Assembly (NCBI GenBank): GCA_015146655.1
Contig: VKHL01000055.1
Location: forward strand, 62,001-126,000
Direction of reading: 5' to 3'
Length of the DNA stretch: 64,000 nucleotides
Source of the DNA: Ochromonas danica
Lineage: Eukaryota > Sar > Chrysophyceae > Chromulinales > Chromulinaceae
Shown here piece by piece: positions 20,194-31,632 of the stretch (its first letter is position 1; every line of letters starts with the position of its first letter). The position numbers and the translations under genes are program-made. Below the pieces are notes generated by a model. It made no database searches. It was not told where the DNA came from and saw only the letters and a list, made by a program, of their open reading frames with translations.

Positions 20194-21004
20194 GACATTT
20201 GGACCCCGAGTTTGTATTTTTAAGCCTTAGTGTTCTCGGATAAGGGTGCTGTTTTTGCCCTTTTGATATCTTGTTTTACTAATTAAGAGAGGATCTTTTC
20301 CTTGTCATTAATTCGACATCGTAATCTGTTCAGCAGTGTCGGTCCCTGTTTTTCAGTTGTTTTTTTGCGGTTTCTCTTTCATCTCTTATTCAAGATAAGT
20401 ACGAGGTGAATGAACAGATAACTGAGACTATTTGAATGGTGCAAAGCTTGCAGAATGAATACAATACAATACAACATGCAGTGTAAATGGGGTATCCTCG
20501 AGTATGTTCATACATGTTTCTTGTCCATTGTATCCTGCTGTTTCGTCCACGTTACGTCCAGATCTTCTTTGCCAAGCTTTGCCTACACTCCACATCTACA
20601 CTCCAGCAGTTTCAAACACTGTTCTCTTGAAGACAAGGCGGGGATCATTCCCTGACATGTCCATGAGATTGCATATGATCTAATATTGTGTCGACTGCTT
20701 ACTATCACTGCATGCAAATTGACTTGGCAGAAAGAGAACCTTAGCAACAGTGACTAGATGACAGCAGGGGAAGTTACATCGATCATTCTCAGTAATTAGG
20801 GTTAGTGCTATTGGTTTATTTAACTTTAGTTGAAGAGACTACTAAAGAAGAAGTAATACATAAACCAAGGCTGTAGCACAAATACGCCACAACCAGATAC
20901 TCCATGTGATAATAATACGGACTCATAATCTGAGTTGTGACAGACAAACAACACATTTTACTCTACTGTCTTCTAAACCTCTTCTCAAAACTTCTTGCTG
21001 TACT
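20194..21004. other. intergenic between DUF288 copy 2 and the sulfotransferase (convergent)
   Basis: Two 3' ends face each other here. The sequence is AT-rich with no supported gene; a short frame at 20455-20655 is unremarkable. Confidence 0.4.
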
Positions 21005-22507
21005 TTACTTGGCTGATGTAATCTTGAACTTCTTGATATAGTCCGCGTAGCGTCCTTGGACAAGAGACTCAGAAGTGAGGAAGAAGTCTTCTGGACGATG
21101 CTCATGCAAAGCGGCCTTGTGCTTGCTACCAGAGAGCTTGGCCAGCTTTTTCTTGGTTTCCTCTCTCTGTTTGCGGTTTTCCTCAAGGTATTTCTTCAAG
21201 ATATCTTCATACTCTGGCGTAAACTCCAAATCCAAATCCTTGTAGATTCCCTTAACGGTCTCAATGGGGTCAGCTACAAGATTCTCAAACAACACATGGG
21301 AACATGGGACTCCAGATTTCTCAATGGCCTTAGGTGTTTCGGTGACGATGTCAGCACAGAGATTGTAGAAGGTTTGACCAACTTCCCTGTGATCAACATC
21401 TTCAGGCTGGAAGTAAATGTTGCGCATGGAAGTGAGGAGAGAGCAAATAGAAGATACAGTGGGAACAGGATGTCTGTGAGCCCTATTCAAGCAAGCAATC
21501 AACACATTGTTACTCAGATGCCAAGGCAGTCGTATTTGACAAGCATAGACGTAGGAATCTTACCAAACAAACTTAGCATCAGGAAAGGCCTTTACAAGAT
21601 AAGGAATCATGAAAACATGAATAGGACTCTTTAACACCCATCTCTTATCATTCTGTAAATCTCCTTGTTGCAGACTCAAAACTTGCAAGATCTTCTTATA
21701 CCAAGTATATGCACGAACAAAGTCATCAGGTGATAAGACTCTATTTAACTCCTTCCAATTATAGATGGTATAGAACATGTAATGAAAGATCGTGGGGATT
21801 TCATCACACATAGCAAAGAGACATTCTTCTGGCAAGTCATGACCAACTTCATGATACTTCTCCAAGCCATCATCACCAAGAACATGACGTTCTGCGATAC
21901 GTTGTCTAATAAACTCTTTTCTCTTCTCACAATCTTTTTCAAATAATTCACGAGGAGAAAGAGCATTCAACGAAATATCAGGAACAGGATTAACAAGTTC
22001 CCATAGTCTAGGAGATCGAACTTTAGGATCCAATGAAAGTAAACGATGTGTAAACGTCGTACCAGATCGACCCAATCCAAAGACAAACACTGGAGCTCGT
22101 ACAGGAATTTTCTCAACATCAGGGTATGCCTTGAGATAGTTGACCATTTTCAATCGACGACTTAAGTTCATTCTGAATTCAGCTAAGGCAAGAACATAAC
22201 CAATATTAGAGAATTTCTGTTTCTTAAAATCTTCTTTTTGATTGATAGCATGATAAGCTTCAACAAAGGTGAGATCACCAAAATCATTCAATTTCAAATC
22301 TTTAGCAACAATCTTCATCATCTTTTCAGGTGATAATTTACCAACAGCAAATGGACCAATTCCTAAAAGACGGAATGGTGTTAAAAGAACATTAATAGCT
22401 GCAATTGCATAACTTTTCTCAGGATATTTGTACTTATGATAGAGAATAGCAAGAAAGCTAATCAGAAATAAGGATACAAGTGAACCGAAAAGAATTAAAA
22501 AGATCAT
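21005..22507 (-). CDS. membrane-anchored PAPS-dependent sulfotransferase
   Basis: Two exons (22507-21564 and 21482-21005; intron 81 nt ending TTGAATAG) encode 473 residues. Residues 2-23 form an N-terminal anchor (IFLILFGSLVSLFLISFLAILY). The 5'-phosphosulfate-binding loop is FVFGLGRSGTTFTHRLLS (GRSGTT near 146-151). The 3'-phosphate-binding region follows in exon 1 (KRWVLKSPIHVFMIPYL). The splice restores FVW|AHRHPVPTVSS, where sulfotransferases have the (R)HRDP pattern. The last part is helical and Lys-rich (KKLAKLSGSKHK). It belongs to the Sulfotransfer_3-like group and likely sulfates a glycan or lipid in the Golgi. An upstream ATG (22702) lies in a GA-rich repeat and would hide the anchor, so 22507 was chosen. 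Confidence 0.88.
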
Positions 22508-23622
22508 TATTACCCTCCCCCACTTTTTTTTTTTATAAAACACGAAAATACGTAATAGCAAAAGATACCAGCAGAAAGGGAAAATTAACAATCTTGTCAA
22601 TACAGGATTTGGTAGAACCAGAAAGTCACAGTGAGTAGAGGAGAGGAGAGGAGAGGAGAGGAGAGGAGAAGAGTGTGTTCTCTCTTCACAACTTCTCTTC
22701 ACAAGATAGTAATGATAATAAAAGTGGATTGATCTATCAGATCAAATCAGTGAATCAATCGGTCAGTCAACAAGACAGTCAGCCAGTCAGTGAAATCTTT
22801 TACCCTCAGCGGCACTCAGGCACAGACAGGCAGGCAGGCAGACAGACTTCTTCTTTCAGTTCTTGTGCAAGGTGCACTTCGGACTTTCAGTTGTGAAGAA
22901 GGTCGACGATGTCTCTTTGTTGCTCTGCTGGATCTTTCTGTTCATTTTCTGCTCATCCCGGTTACGGGACGAACGGAACTAACACACTCACAGTGAAATA
23001 ACGTAAAAGAAATGTTAAAGCAATTTCATTAAAACATACATCTCTCTTTCTCTCTCTCTGCTATAGTACTGTACTAAAATATGATGGTGAAAACCCATGG
23101 CCAAAGCATAGCATAATCAACTAAACTAACACACATCCATACCACGTCAACATACAAAGAGAAACACATACACATAAATATTGACTACAACTGATCTGTA
23201 TCACGAAGGGAGAGGTAGGTCGGTAGGTCGACAGATGAAGCAAATAACATCATTATTTGCGCGATCCCAATAGGGGTCATATGCTCATCTGGAAGTAAAG
23301 TTGAGGAGGAAGAAAAGAGAGCAGGAAACCATCATGGCACATCTACACCATGTGCCATTACTCTGCCACCTCCTCACGCATCATAAAAATATGTTACACC
23401 TCCCATCATTATACCATATTATAACCACATCCACTCACAATGTAGCCAAACATATCTTAGAGAACAATGATTACAAATCATAAATATTATTCTCGGAAAA
23501 ATAAAAGAGACGATGCACTCTATCATATAGTCTTCTTCATCTTAGGATGGTATTATCAACACAATAAAATCGCAGACTTGATCATCCATTAACAATCAGT
23601 GTGCTTGCTTGACTTAGTCACT
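22508..23622. other. intergenic between the sulfotransferase and the FYVE gene
   Basis: This region holds a GGAGA microsatellite (22637-22669), CAGT/CAGG-rich simple sequence near 22750-22845, and AT-rich sequence. No gene was recognised; it should contain the sulfotransferase promoter and the 3' UTR of the FYVE gene. Confidence 0.5.
22637..22669. repeat. GGAGA pentanucleotide microsatellite
   Basis: About six copies of (AGGAG) in tandem, 130 bp upstream of the sulfotransferase start codon. Confidence 0.85.
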
Positions 23623-26600
23623 TTAACGTCTCATCTCTGGACTGTTTGCTGCCTCTGCGTCAGGTGAGGACAAGCTATAGAGGCGCACTTCCGAGAGGAA
23701 TTGGGCAGCCATATTAATAGCTGTAGGGCAACATTTGCGAGGTCGAATCCCTTTAGTCACTTTCCCACCAGTGATTTCACCCTATATCACATCAAACAAG
23801 TCATACCATATCATCACCAAAACTGTTGTCCAATCACAAGACAAAGCAAACTTCTAACCTGAGTAATCTCTTGATTGAGATGATACAATTCTAAGATAGA
23901 CTTGGATGATTCCCCAAATAACAAGGAATCCATGGAAGTGTGATAGTAAACAGGTTGATTCTTCTTCTTTTTCCAAGATCTCTTGATTGTTCCATTATTT
24001 GCAATTTCTTCTTCTTCTACTTCATCAATATAAGGTACTGGCCAAGGTCCATTCACTCCCAATATAACATGAAGAGCACGCTGAAGGATCATAGGGTCAA
24101 CAATATGATCCACAGGCACACTTCTTGTTAAGACTAAGTATCGGATAATACTTTCATGTCCTTCCAAGGCAGCCACAGCAAGAACGGAGAGTCCCGAGGC
24201 AGTGCGTAGAGGTTCTCCATTTTGATGGTCTACTAGAGAACATTTCTTAACCTCAAGAAGCCATTTTACAATATCAAGATTACCACCTCGTACAGCACAA
24301 TGAATGGGAAAAGCACGATCATGATAGAAGGAAAGTGGTTGATGAAGATTGACATTCCCTGAAGAATAGACAGCCATAGCCATATCCCAATCACCTTTCT
24401 TTAAGGCAGTCACAAACTCTTCCATCAATAAATGACACAAATGACACACTCGTACAATATTCTCTTGATGACAATAGGTTACAGGTAACATCATGGAAGG
24501 CCAAATCTTATCAGAACATTCATCACAAAATAGAAATCCGCAGTTACGACAATGATGACCTTTGGTACCAAATAATGTAGCTAATGACTTTCGACACAGA
24601 GTGCAATGACGTGTTGTGGATTTACTTTCCCATTGAGGTGGAGTCAAAGACTGGCAAAGATCCATACAAATAGAGCGACTAATACAAGGACCAGTTAAAA
24701 TCTGATCAGGCCTTTTGCCTTGAGGAGAGACTTCATTTCGGTGAAGATGGGGTTGTCTAAGAGTAATCTTTCCTCTCCATTGACCATTACCATTTTGTTG
24801 CATAATTTGATATGGAAGAAATTCTCTTCTGAACTCGAAGCTAATGGATGTGGTAACATAAGTGAACCAAGCCGCAGAGCCGACAAATCTCTGCTGGGCA
24901 GGTCTCTCCGTGCCCGTTCTATCACCATCAGCACTAGCTGGAGTAGGAGTAGCACTGGGAGATCTCTCTGTGGGAGATGGTGCAGTTTGGGACGAAGGGG
25001 CGGCAGAGGTAGAGGTGGCAGCTGGAGGAGGTGTAGCGCGATTGCGTCGACTACCTCTTCGAGAGGACGGAGCCGTGGTAGGTGCTGTTTGCTCTCTATG
25101 AGCAACAATGACCCCGTTCCTTGCAACAACATCCACCACATTTATATCTCTAATATTCGATGCAACAGAGGTAGCCGCCGATACAACAGAGGCACCAACA
25201 GGAGCAGCAGAGCTAGTCACCACAGCCGCATTTTCTGGTTGACTGGCAGTTTCTAGTGGTCGCTCCACTATAGCAGCCACAGCAATCGAATGACTGACTG
25301 ATGGTTCTACGGACTGGGGATTATCCTCAATAGGAGCTGGAGTGTCCACCTCGTTCTCCACTTGTGTTACAGCATTCTGCAACGTACTGGGAGAGATAAT
25401 TGCATGCTCAGAAGAAGGCTGAGTGGTCTCTGGGTTATCATCAGCAGCAGAAAGTGGCGCATTTTCAACTTCCTCGGCAGTCTGTACAGTGGGCGAGACT
25501 ATAGCTTGATCATCACTTTCAAGTTGTTCTGAAGAATCTTCCTCTTCTGTAAGATTTATGCCCTCCACTACTGCGGGTTCCATAACCAAATCTTGAGAAA
25601 ACGCTGGGAAATCCGCAACTGGAACATCCACCAAATCTCCTTCTTGTCGTTCCACGTTTTGCACCTCATTGGGTGAGATCGCTACGACATTGGGGGAAGA
25701 TTCATCATTATCAATATCTTCCTCAGCCGGAGCAATCTCCTGTCCAATCTCTCCAATACCATCTTCGCTGTCGCTTAGGTAACTAATCTCACTATCAACA
25801 GCAGGTACCGCATCACTACTATCATCGAGCGAATTGCTACAAGCAGCAGGAGCAAGTGCCACCTGAGATTCTTGCGGATCCAGGCTTGCAGACACCTCCA
25901 TCATCCTCTCCTCCAAATCTCTCTCAGGGAAGTCTTGTGAAAATCTGATCTCATTTCCCCAACCTGATGAAGAAACAGAAGAAATAGCTAATGACCTCGC
26001 TGGATCGATACCTGCTGGAGCATCTAATCCTTCCGGATCACGTGCGGCAGGAAGTAGACTGTGAGCTGACCTTGCAGCGGACAGAATATCATCATCTAGA
26101 TTAACATCTTCAACTGCTACCTCGTCATCACTATCGGCTGCACTATGTGTTTCATTCACTCTACCTGCCAAAGCTCTACAAATAAAAGAATCAACCGTCC
26201 TGGGAAGAAGAGAAACGGCAGGGACATCAGTCGTATTACTTCGATCATCGTTACCGTCGCTATCATCAGATATAATTGCACCCACTTGCCCTCCCTCTTC
26301 CATGAAGGCATTCTGGGATGGGTGATCAGGCACAGGACTGTGATAGTACGGCAATGTGGCACAACTATTGCTCATATCATCCCCCAGATAGTAGTTGTGC
26401 AGCATATCTTCATCCACATAGTTTGGGTTCTGAGGCGGGATGGCGCTCACCATCACAGAGCGACTCTGATCAGCATTCGATGGCCTGCCGCAATCGGCCG
26501 CTGTTGATGGCATTTGAGTGGAAGATGCAGACGGTGGCTGTGGGGGCAAAGACTGTGAATTAGACACTGGTTGTCTTTGCTGCAACAAGGCAGCAAAATC

Positions 26601-27200
26601 TTCATTGGAATGTTCGAGACAAAAGACAATCGCGTCTTGGACTCTTCCTTCACAAGATTCCAAAGCAATTCGAATATGAGGCAAGGGGAAGCCCATATCC
26701 ACAAGTTGTAAGACAGCATTAACATCAAAAGTATGAGACAATTCTTGGAAATCCAGAGAAGAGAGTTGATCAAAGGGATCACTAGAATGAGAAGCACTAT
26801 GATTAAGATCACGACTTTCTTCAAATTCTGCGTGAAATGAAGGTTCTTTTGGCACCACTACCCCTTGGGGTAGATCTGTGATGGGCTGCATCACTCCACT
26901 AAGTCTGCGCGATCTTCTTTGTTCTTCAACTTCTTTCAGAGGAGTCAAGGAAACTGTTAGATCATATTGACTGGAACTGGGGTCACTAAGATTGCTTTCC
27001 AGATGAGGAATATCATGAAAAGACTCCTTCTTCTTTTTCTTAACTGACCGCCTGGCAGGACCTTTTCCATTGGTTACAGGTTCCTGTGGGCCTTCAGGAT
27101 AGTCCTCCTCTTCCTCATCCTCATCACCATAATAAAAGCTCTCATCAGTAGCACGAAGGAAGCTTTGTTTTGTTGGCAACGGTTGACGCTTGCGGAACAT
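23623..27200 (-). CDS. UBA-FYVE-ankyrin multidomain protein
   Basis: Two exons (27200-23859 and 23781-23623; 77-nt intron ending GATATAG) encode 1,166 residues. A UBA-like domain spans 161-199 (VLQLVDMGFPLPHIRIALES, DAIVFCLEH). A long acidic, low-complexity region follows (about 200-780, many Glu/Asp/Ser, then Ala/Pro/Thr). A FYVE-type zinc finger begins near residue 866 (CTLCRKSLATLFGTKGHHCR, then NCGFLFCDECSD and CHLCHLL). At least two ankyrin repeats follow (RAFPIHCAVRGGNLDIVKWL, GLSVLAVAALEGHESIIRYL). FYVE fingers bind PI3P on endosomes and UBA binds ubiquitin, so a ubiquitin-cargo adaptor on endosomes is a reasonable inference. The canonical WxxD part of the FYVE is not clear, so a FYVE-related finger is possible. 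The last exon adds 52 residues ending SPEMRR. Confidence 0.85.
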
Positions 27201-28109
27201 TTTTATTGTCTTGGTTGTCTGTTAGTTGAATTGCTTTCCCTCACCAATAAATATTGCCACTATTGCCTTCTGTATATCTCTACTACGAAGGTAATAATAA
27301 TAAATACTTGTAATAAATAAGAAGGCACTAAATAAAAGCGTCTCTCTCTCTCCCTCTTTCTCTTAGGGATTATTTCTCTATTGTAATCGAAGTTGTTTTA
27401 TACGCGGTGCATGGCGCAGAGCAGCTCTCTGTGCTGTTGGCTCACTTGACGTGCGCGACATCCCCGTCCCCGCGGCGGCGGCTGTTCAACGGACAGACAG
27501 GCAGGGTTCGCCCACTTGGGCGGGGTGTTGAAGTTGGACGTCTGGGAGAGAGTCCGGCAACCCGCAACAATAATCTGGTGGTTTTGATGAAACTGATTTT
27601 GGACTTCCCGCGCGGAAAGCAATTTTGACCCGAAATGCTCTTTGTTAATAACTTTCGATGTAAGTTAATATTACGCTATAATTTAAATTGCATTTGATTC
27701 TGTATTGAATTAAGAACGCATTCATCAAAAAAGAATTTAAATTTACTTATTTTGGACCAATTGCAGATCAAAAAATCGCAGATCTGCTGCCAAGATCTGC
27801 TGGTGACTTGACTAGTCTAGTCTAGTGGAACTGTGAGACCAGTCTATCTAGTCTAGTTATGTTGGTTCTTTGATTTAGTAGTTATTGCTATTTACACTTA
27901 CAGAAAATAAAATGCAGTTTTCAGCTTATATCAATAACAGTGTACAGACAATCGTTTCCCTTCAGACAGTCCCCACCTCGCCACACTAAACAAGTCGTAA
28001 CACTGCTAAAAACAAATTTCATAATCATTTAACCAACACAAGCGCTTCCTCCCTCAATTCAACACATCAACGAAACAAATTGAAAATAAAACACAAAAAT
28101 ATATTAGTA
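27201..28109. other. intergenic with a GC-rich island and CTAG-type repeats
   Basis: This region is the FYVE gene promoter side and the 3' side of the EF-hand gene. A GC-rich patch (about 27410-27620) contrasts with the AT-rich surroundings. Near 27811-27862 the words ACTAGTCTAG and CTAGTCTAGT repeat. Open frames on both strands across the island (about 73 codons each) have no recognisable content. Confidence 0.5.
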
Positions 28110-28688
28110 TTAAAAAGGCAATAATAGTTTCGCCTGGAAGTCAAGTGGTGCCACCACACGTTGAAAATCAGTAAATGACAAAGATTCTTGTAATGCATCT
28201 GAGGATGCTTCTTTTAATATTTGTTCTGCTACTTCTTCTCGTTGTTTCTCATCCAATAGACTTGCAGTGATAATGGTTAAATAATGAATGAGATCCGACT
28301 TATTTAAGACACCATCATTATCAAAATCTTGCATACGAAAAGCTGTTTTCAACTTTTGTTCACGTCGTCCTGGTGAATTAAATAAAGCCACGCCAGTAAG
28401 AAAAGCTGGGAAATCTAACTTATTAGTCACTTCTTCATCATATCCAAAGCACAAGGCAATCCTTTCTTTCAAAGGATTATTTGCAATACAATCAATGGTT
28501 AGAAATTGTTCTTTAGTTAAGAGATCATTTCCAGATGTTAGCTCAGTAAAGATTTGCTTTAATCGTATAATCTCTTTTGGTTTAAAAGCAGATAACATGC
28601 GATATTCTTCCATTTGCTCATCTGTGATATCATGATGATGTTTGCTCATTTCTAACCACCAACTAAATGGACTTAATAACCAAGACAT
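28110..28688 (-). CDS. calcineurin B/CIB-like EF-hand protein
   Basis: A single exon encodes 192 residues from ATG 28688; an upstream ATG at 28751 would add 21 hydrophobic residues. One clear EF-hand loop is visible (DFDNDGVLNKSD, with DxDxDG), plus degenerate ones (ALCFGYDEEVTNKLDFPAFL; ALQESLSFTDFQRVV). The order and spacing, with FKPKEIIRLKQIFTEL at the start, resemble the calcineurin B-like/CHP/CIB group of small calcium sensors. The start MSWLLSPFSWWLEM is unusually Trp-rich and hydrophobic and may bind membrane. No partner can be named. Confidence 0.75.
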   Translation of the reverse strand: MSWLLSPFSWWLEMSKHHHDITDEQMEEYRMLSAFKPKEIIRLKQIFTELTSGNDLLTKEQFLTIDCIANNPLKERIALCFGYDEEVTNKLDFPAFLTGVALFNSPGRREQKLKTAFRMQDFDNDGVLNKSDLIHYLTIITASLLDEKQREEVAEQILKEASSDALQESLSFTDFQRVVAPLDFQAKLLLPF

Positions 28689-29061
28689 TTTAATAGATTT
28701 GTAAATTATAATAGTCAATAATAAAGGAAGTGATTTGATGTCAGGATGCATTCTTGTTAATGATTTACATTATAGAGATGGTAAGGATTTACATAATGTC
28801 GAGTATTCCCTCGTATGACAATAATATTGCAGCTTCTGCCGCTGTATCAAATTGAATTCATTCCAATTGAATCAACAATCAAATCCCGCGCTGAATTCGA
28901 ATTGCAGTTCTTTGATTTCATCTTCTTTACAATAGAATCTTATCCTTTATTATTTTACAGCTATTGATATTTTTATTTATCTAAGTCACATTTGTTTATT
29001 TATTACTATCGTATTATTTATTTGTTTTCTCCTCTACTATTAACTAACGCAACGAACACAA
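28689..29061. promoter_or_regulatory. shared upstream region of the EF-hand and membrane-protein genes
   Basis: The EF-hand gene (minus) and the next gene (plus) diverge from here. The sequence is AT-rich with ATTGAATTC-like words (about 28845-28895) and no recognised core promoter element. Confidence 0.4.
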
Positions 29062-31256
29062 ATGGCCGATAGATCCACCACAGGAGGGGGAGGGGGAGGG
29101 GGAGGGGGAGGAGGAGGAGGAGAACATCTACAAGAAGAGAGCGGTGGAGTACTCTCTGTGACTCGTATTAAAGAGCAAGCTATGGAAGGTCTAGGAGGAG
29201 CATTAAGAGATCTTATTCCTTCTGATGATGTCAAAGCCTATCATCCTAAGTACTTCTACCCTTTAGCTATATCCATCAGCTTAGGCATGTTAGCTGTCTT
29301 CGTTGGACTCTTTATCCCTTCTTTTCTCAATGAATTAGGGAATGAATATCTATCACCCGCTGGTGTAAATCAACCTGCTAACTGTCATGATGTACCAGTC
29401 TCTCATACAGGTACCTTCACAGCCACACAGAGTGGCTACTGGGCAGGTTCAAACATGTACTACTACTCTAACACTACCTACTCGTTCACTATGGCTAATC
29501 GACTCTATAGTCCTGACAGTTTTCAACGTGATATGTCCATTATTCAAAACTACTTAGAAGAGTATGGAAACTATAGTTCTCATAATGGTCTGGGAGTAGT
29601 CTTAACCTATTGGATGTCCTTTGTTGTACTACCTGATCCTGATAATCCTGCTCAACGATTTAACCTCTTAGCTGATCCCCGTACGATCTTTGATCGAGAT
29701 AATATTGTTGGATCACTTGGTAGTTATCAAGGTGTTTGTTGGCCTAATTCATCTATCACGAATTTCCAAACAAGTAATGGGTTATTATCTTGGACATTAA
29801 ATACAGAAGATATTGCAATAGATAGTGCATGTAACACTACTATTTATCCATCCCTCTTTGGATATTCTCCAGCTGTTGGTAATAACAAAGTTGAATTAAG
29901 TGTTGATATTCGAGCTTTGGTTACATCTTATGCAATTAATATTGGTGTAATGGAAGTAGCAGAAGTTGAAGAAGTTGTTGGTAGTAGAAGAATCTTCCAT
30001 GATGCTTATGGTGCTGCTTATAGTATTGCTAACTATTATGATCCACGATATCCTAATATGCAGTATATTACATGCTTGACTAATGTATCTACTCCACTCT
30101 GTATTGTTTTCTTGGGTGCTGTAGTAGCATTACCTTTCTTCCGTCATGCTGGTAACTCTACAACCTGGCCTATTGTATGCAATTGTAGCAATCCTAACAT
30201 GGGAGACCTTGCTCACCCCGATCATCCTTGTCATCGCTTTACACTATTAGCTTCCTTACTCTTTTATGACAGTGGTTCGGCTAGTGCCATTTTCGAGCTT
30301 TTGGAACGTTATACGATGTCAGAAGTGTTCGACAGAACCTATATGGGTATGTTTCTGTCAAGTGCTCTAGGTGCTTCATCACCTAATAGTTCTGAACTCT
30401 ACTCCGAGACAATGCGCAGTGAGGCCTTCGATTGGTGTTATAGTGATAACTTTGGAGACTGTATCTTCCTCACATTTGCTGCTTTGGATGAATTTCGCTT
30501 TGACTACACTGTGAATGGATTTTATTATCAATTACGTAATGGAGCTTGTCGAGACACTTTGACTACCTCCAAGGAGAATTGGTAAGTCTGACTTCATATT
30601 CTTCATCCCCCGCGCTTAGTGCATTTCTGATAGCCGCTTAATCGATTATTCAAAGGCAAAATTTGATCGATCATCCCTTCTCTACGTTGACTGAAGATTA
30701 CATAGTATGCAGACAAACGCTGTACAACTCTCTTATCAATAGTGTGGGAGTGAGTTCTGGCAGTCTCAGCCTGCTGACACCTCTCATCGTGCTCTTCTTC
30801 GTCATGCTGGTTAGTGGGTATCAACGTTGTGTGGGTAAGCGTTGGCCACAGGGTTATCATCCCGATCAAAAAGATGAAGTACTGGATGAGTTTGCTACCA
30901 TTCTTCTCTTACTGCGTGATAACAAACTTGAGAATCCTTATTTGGCTTCTTCCTCACAGGAGGTGCACAAGCTGCAGATTTCAAGACTTTCCAAAGAATT
31001 ACGCCTTCTTTCTAAACAAGTTGCCAAGCAATATGAGGAAACACCTGAAGAATCGGGAGAGGAGGAACTACTACCTGCCTTGTGCTGCTGCCCACGTTGG
31101 TGTGGTGGATGTTTGCAGCCAAGCCGTCCTGGCGAAGGCAAAAATGGAACACAAGAAGGTTTGGGAAGTGATACTATTGAGACACATTATGGTCACTACA
31201 ATGTCGTTCCTCATGGAGTACCAATTGGAAGCGAAAGCGAGGAGACTTTTGTTTGA
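29062..31256 (+). CDS. unrecognised membrane glycoprotein
   Basis: Two exons (29062-30581 and 30656-31256; 74-nt intron) encode 706 residues. A polyglycine tract (about 13 Gly, residues 8-20) precedes a first membrane segment near residues 74-94 (LAISISLGMLAVFVGLFIPS). A large region with many Asn-X-Ser/Thr sites follows. A second hydrophobic segment lies near 355-370 (LCIVFLGAVVALPFF) and a third near 560 (LSLLTPLIVLFFVMLVSGY). A charged tail has a CysCys-rich patch (ALCCCPRWCGGC) that could be palmitoylated. The splice gives ENW|QNLIDHPF and keeps the frame. Several Cys in the outer region suggest disulfides. No family was recognised; a surface receptor-like or scaffold protein is only a guess. 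Confidence 0.75.
29084..29123 (+). repeat. GGGGGA/GGAGG repeat coding for polyglycine
   Basis: A G-rich simple repeat encodes the N-terminal glycine run of the membrane protein. Runs of four or more G could form quadruplex structures near the 5' end of the transcript. Confidence 0.8.
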
Positions 31257-31632
31257 TATGCCAACTTCTCTGATATATTAGAATACTACTGCGATATCTT
31301 TACTCGTACAATATCAATATCATCATTATTATCATCAACATCATCGTCATCATCGTCATATCATCATCCTTGTAGAGAAATCCTGTACTAATTATTATTA
31401 TTGTTATTGTTATTGCTGCTACTGTTTAGCAGCAAGTACTGTTTGCTGGTACTATTATACAGTTACAGTTATACCTATTATTGGTAAGATAATTAGTTTG
31501 CTAAGTGAAATTATAATTATACTTGACTAGTCTAATTTGGAATCAGAATCGCTTGCTTTAGACCTATGGTGGAACTGCTAAAGTTCTTATTAAGTTAACG
31601 ATCCTCTTTTCACATCTTCATATATCATCGAC
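31257..31632. other. intergenic with trinucleotide repeats
   Basis: ATC/ATT trinucleotide repeats (about 31308-31375) and TTATTG repeats (about 31390-31415) lie between the membrane-protein and BIVM genes. No gene was seen. Confidence 0.5.

Noticed and set aside
22637-22669. GGAGA array as a CRISPR-like repeat
   Set aside because: A simple pentanucleotide repeat without spacers in a eukaryotic promoter region.
23738-23752. GGTCGAATCCC as a tRNA B-box
   Set aside because: It lies inside the last coding exon of the FYVE gene and no matching cloverleaf surrounds it.
24720-25256. 178-codon plus-strand frame opposite the FYVE gene
   Set aside because: It is the complement of low-complexity Ala/Pro/Ser coding sequence; the Arg/Ser runs are a mirror effect.
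27398-27628. Two overlapping antisense frames of about 73 codons in the GC-rich island
   Set aside because: Frames open on both strands are expected in GC-rich DNA; no domain or ATG-context support.
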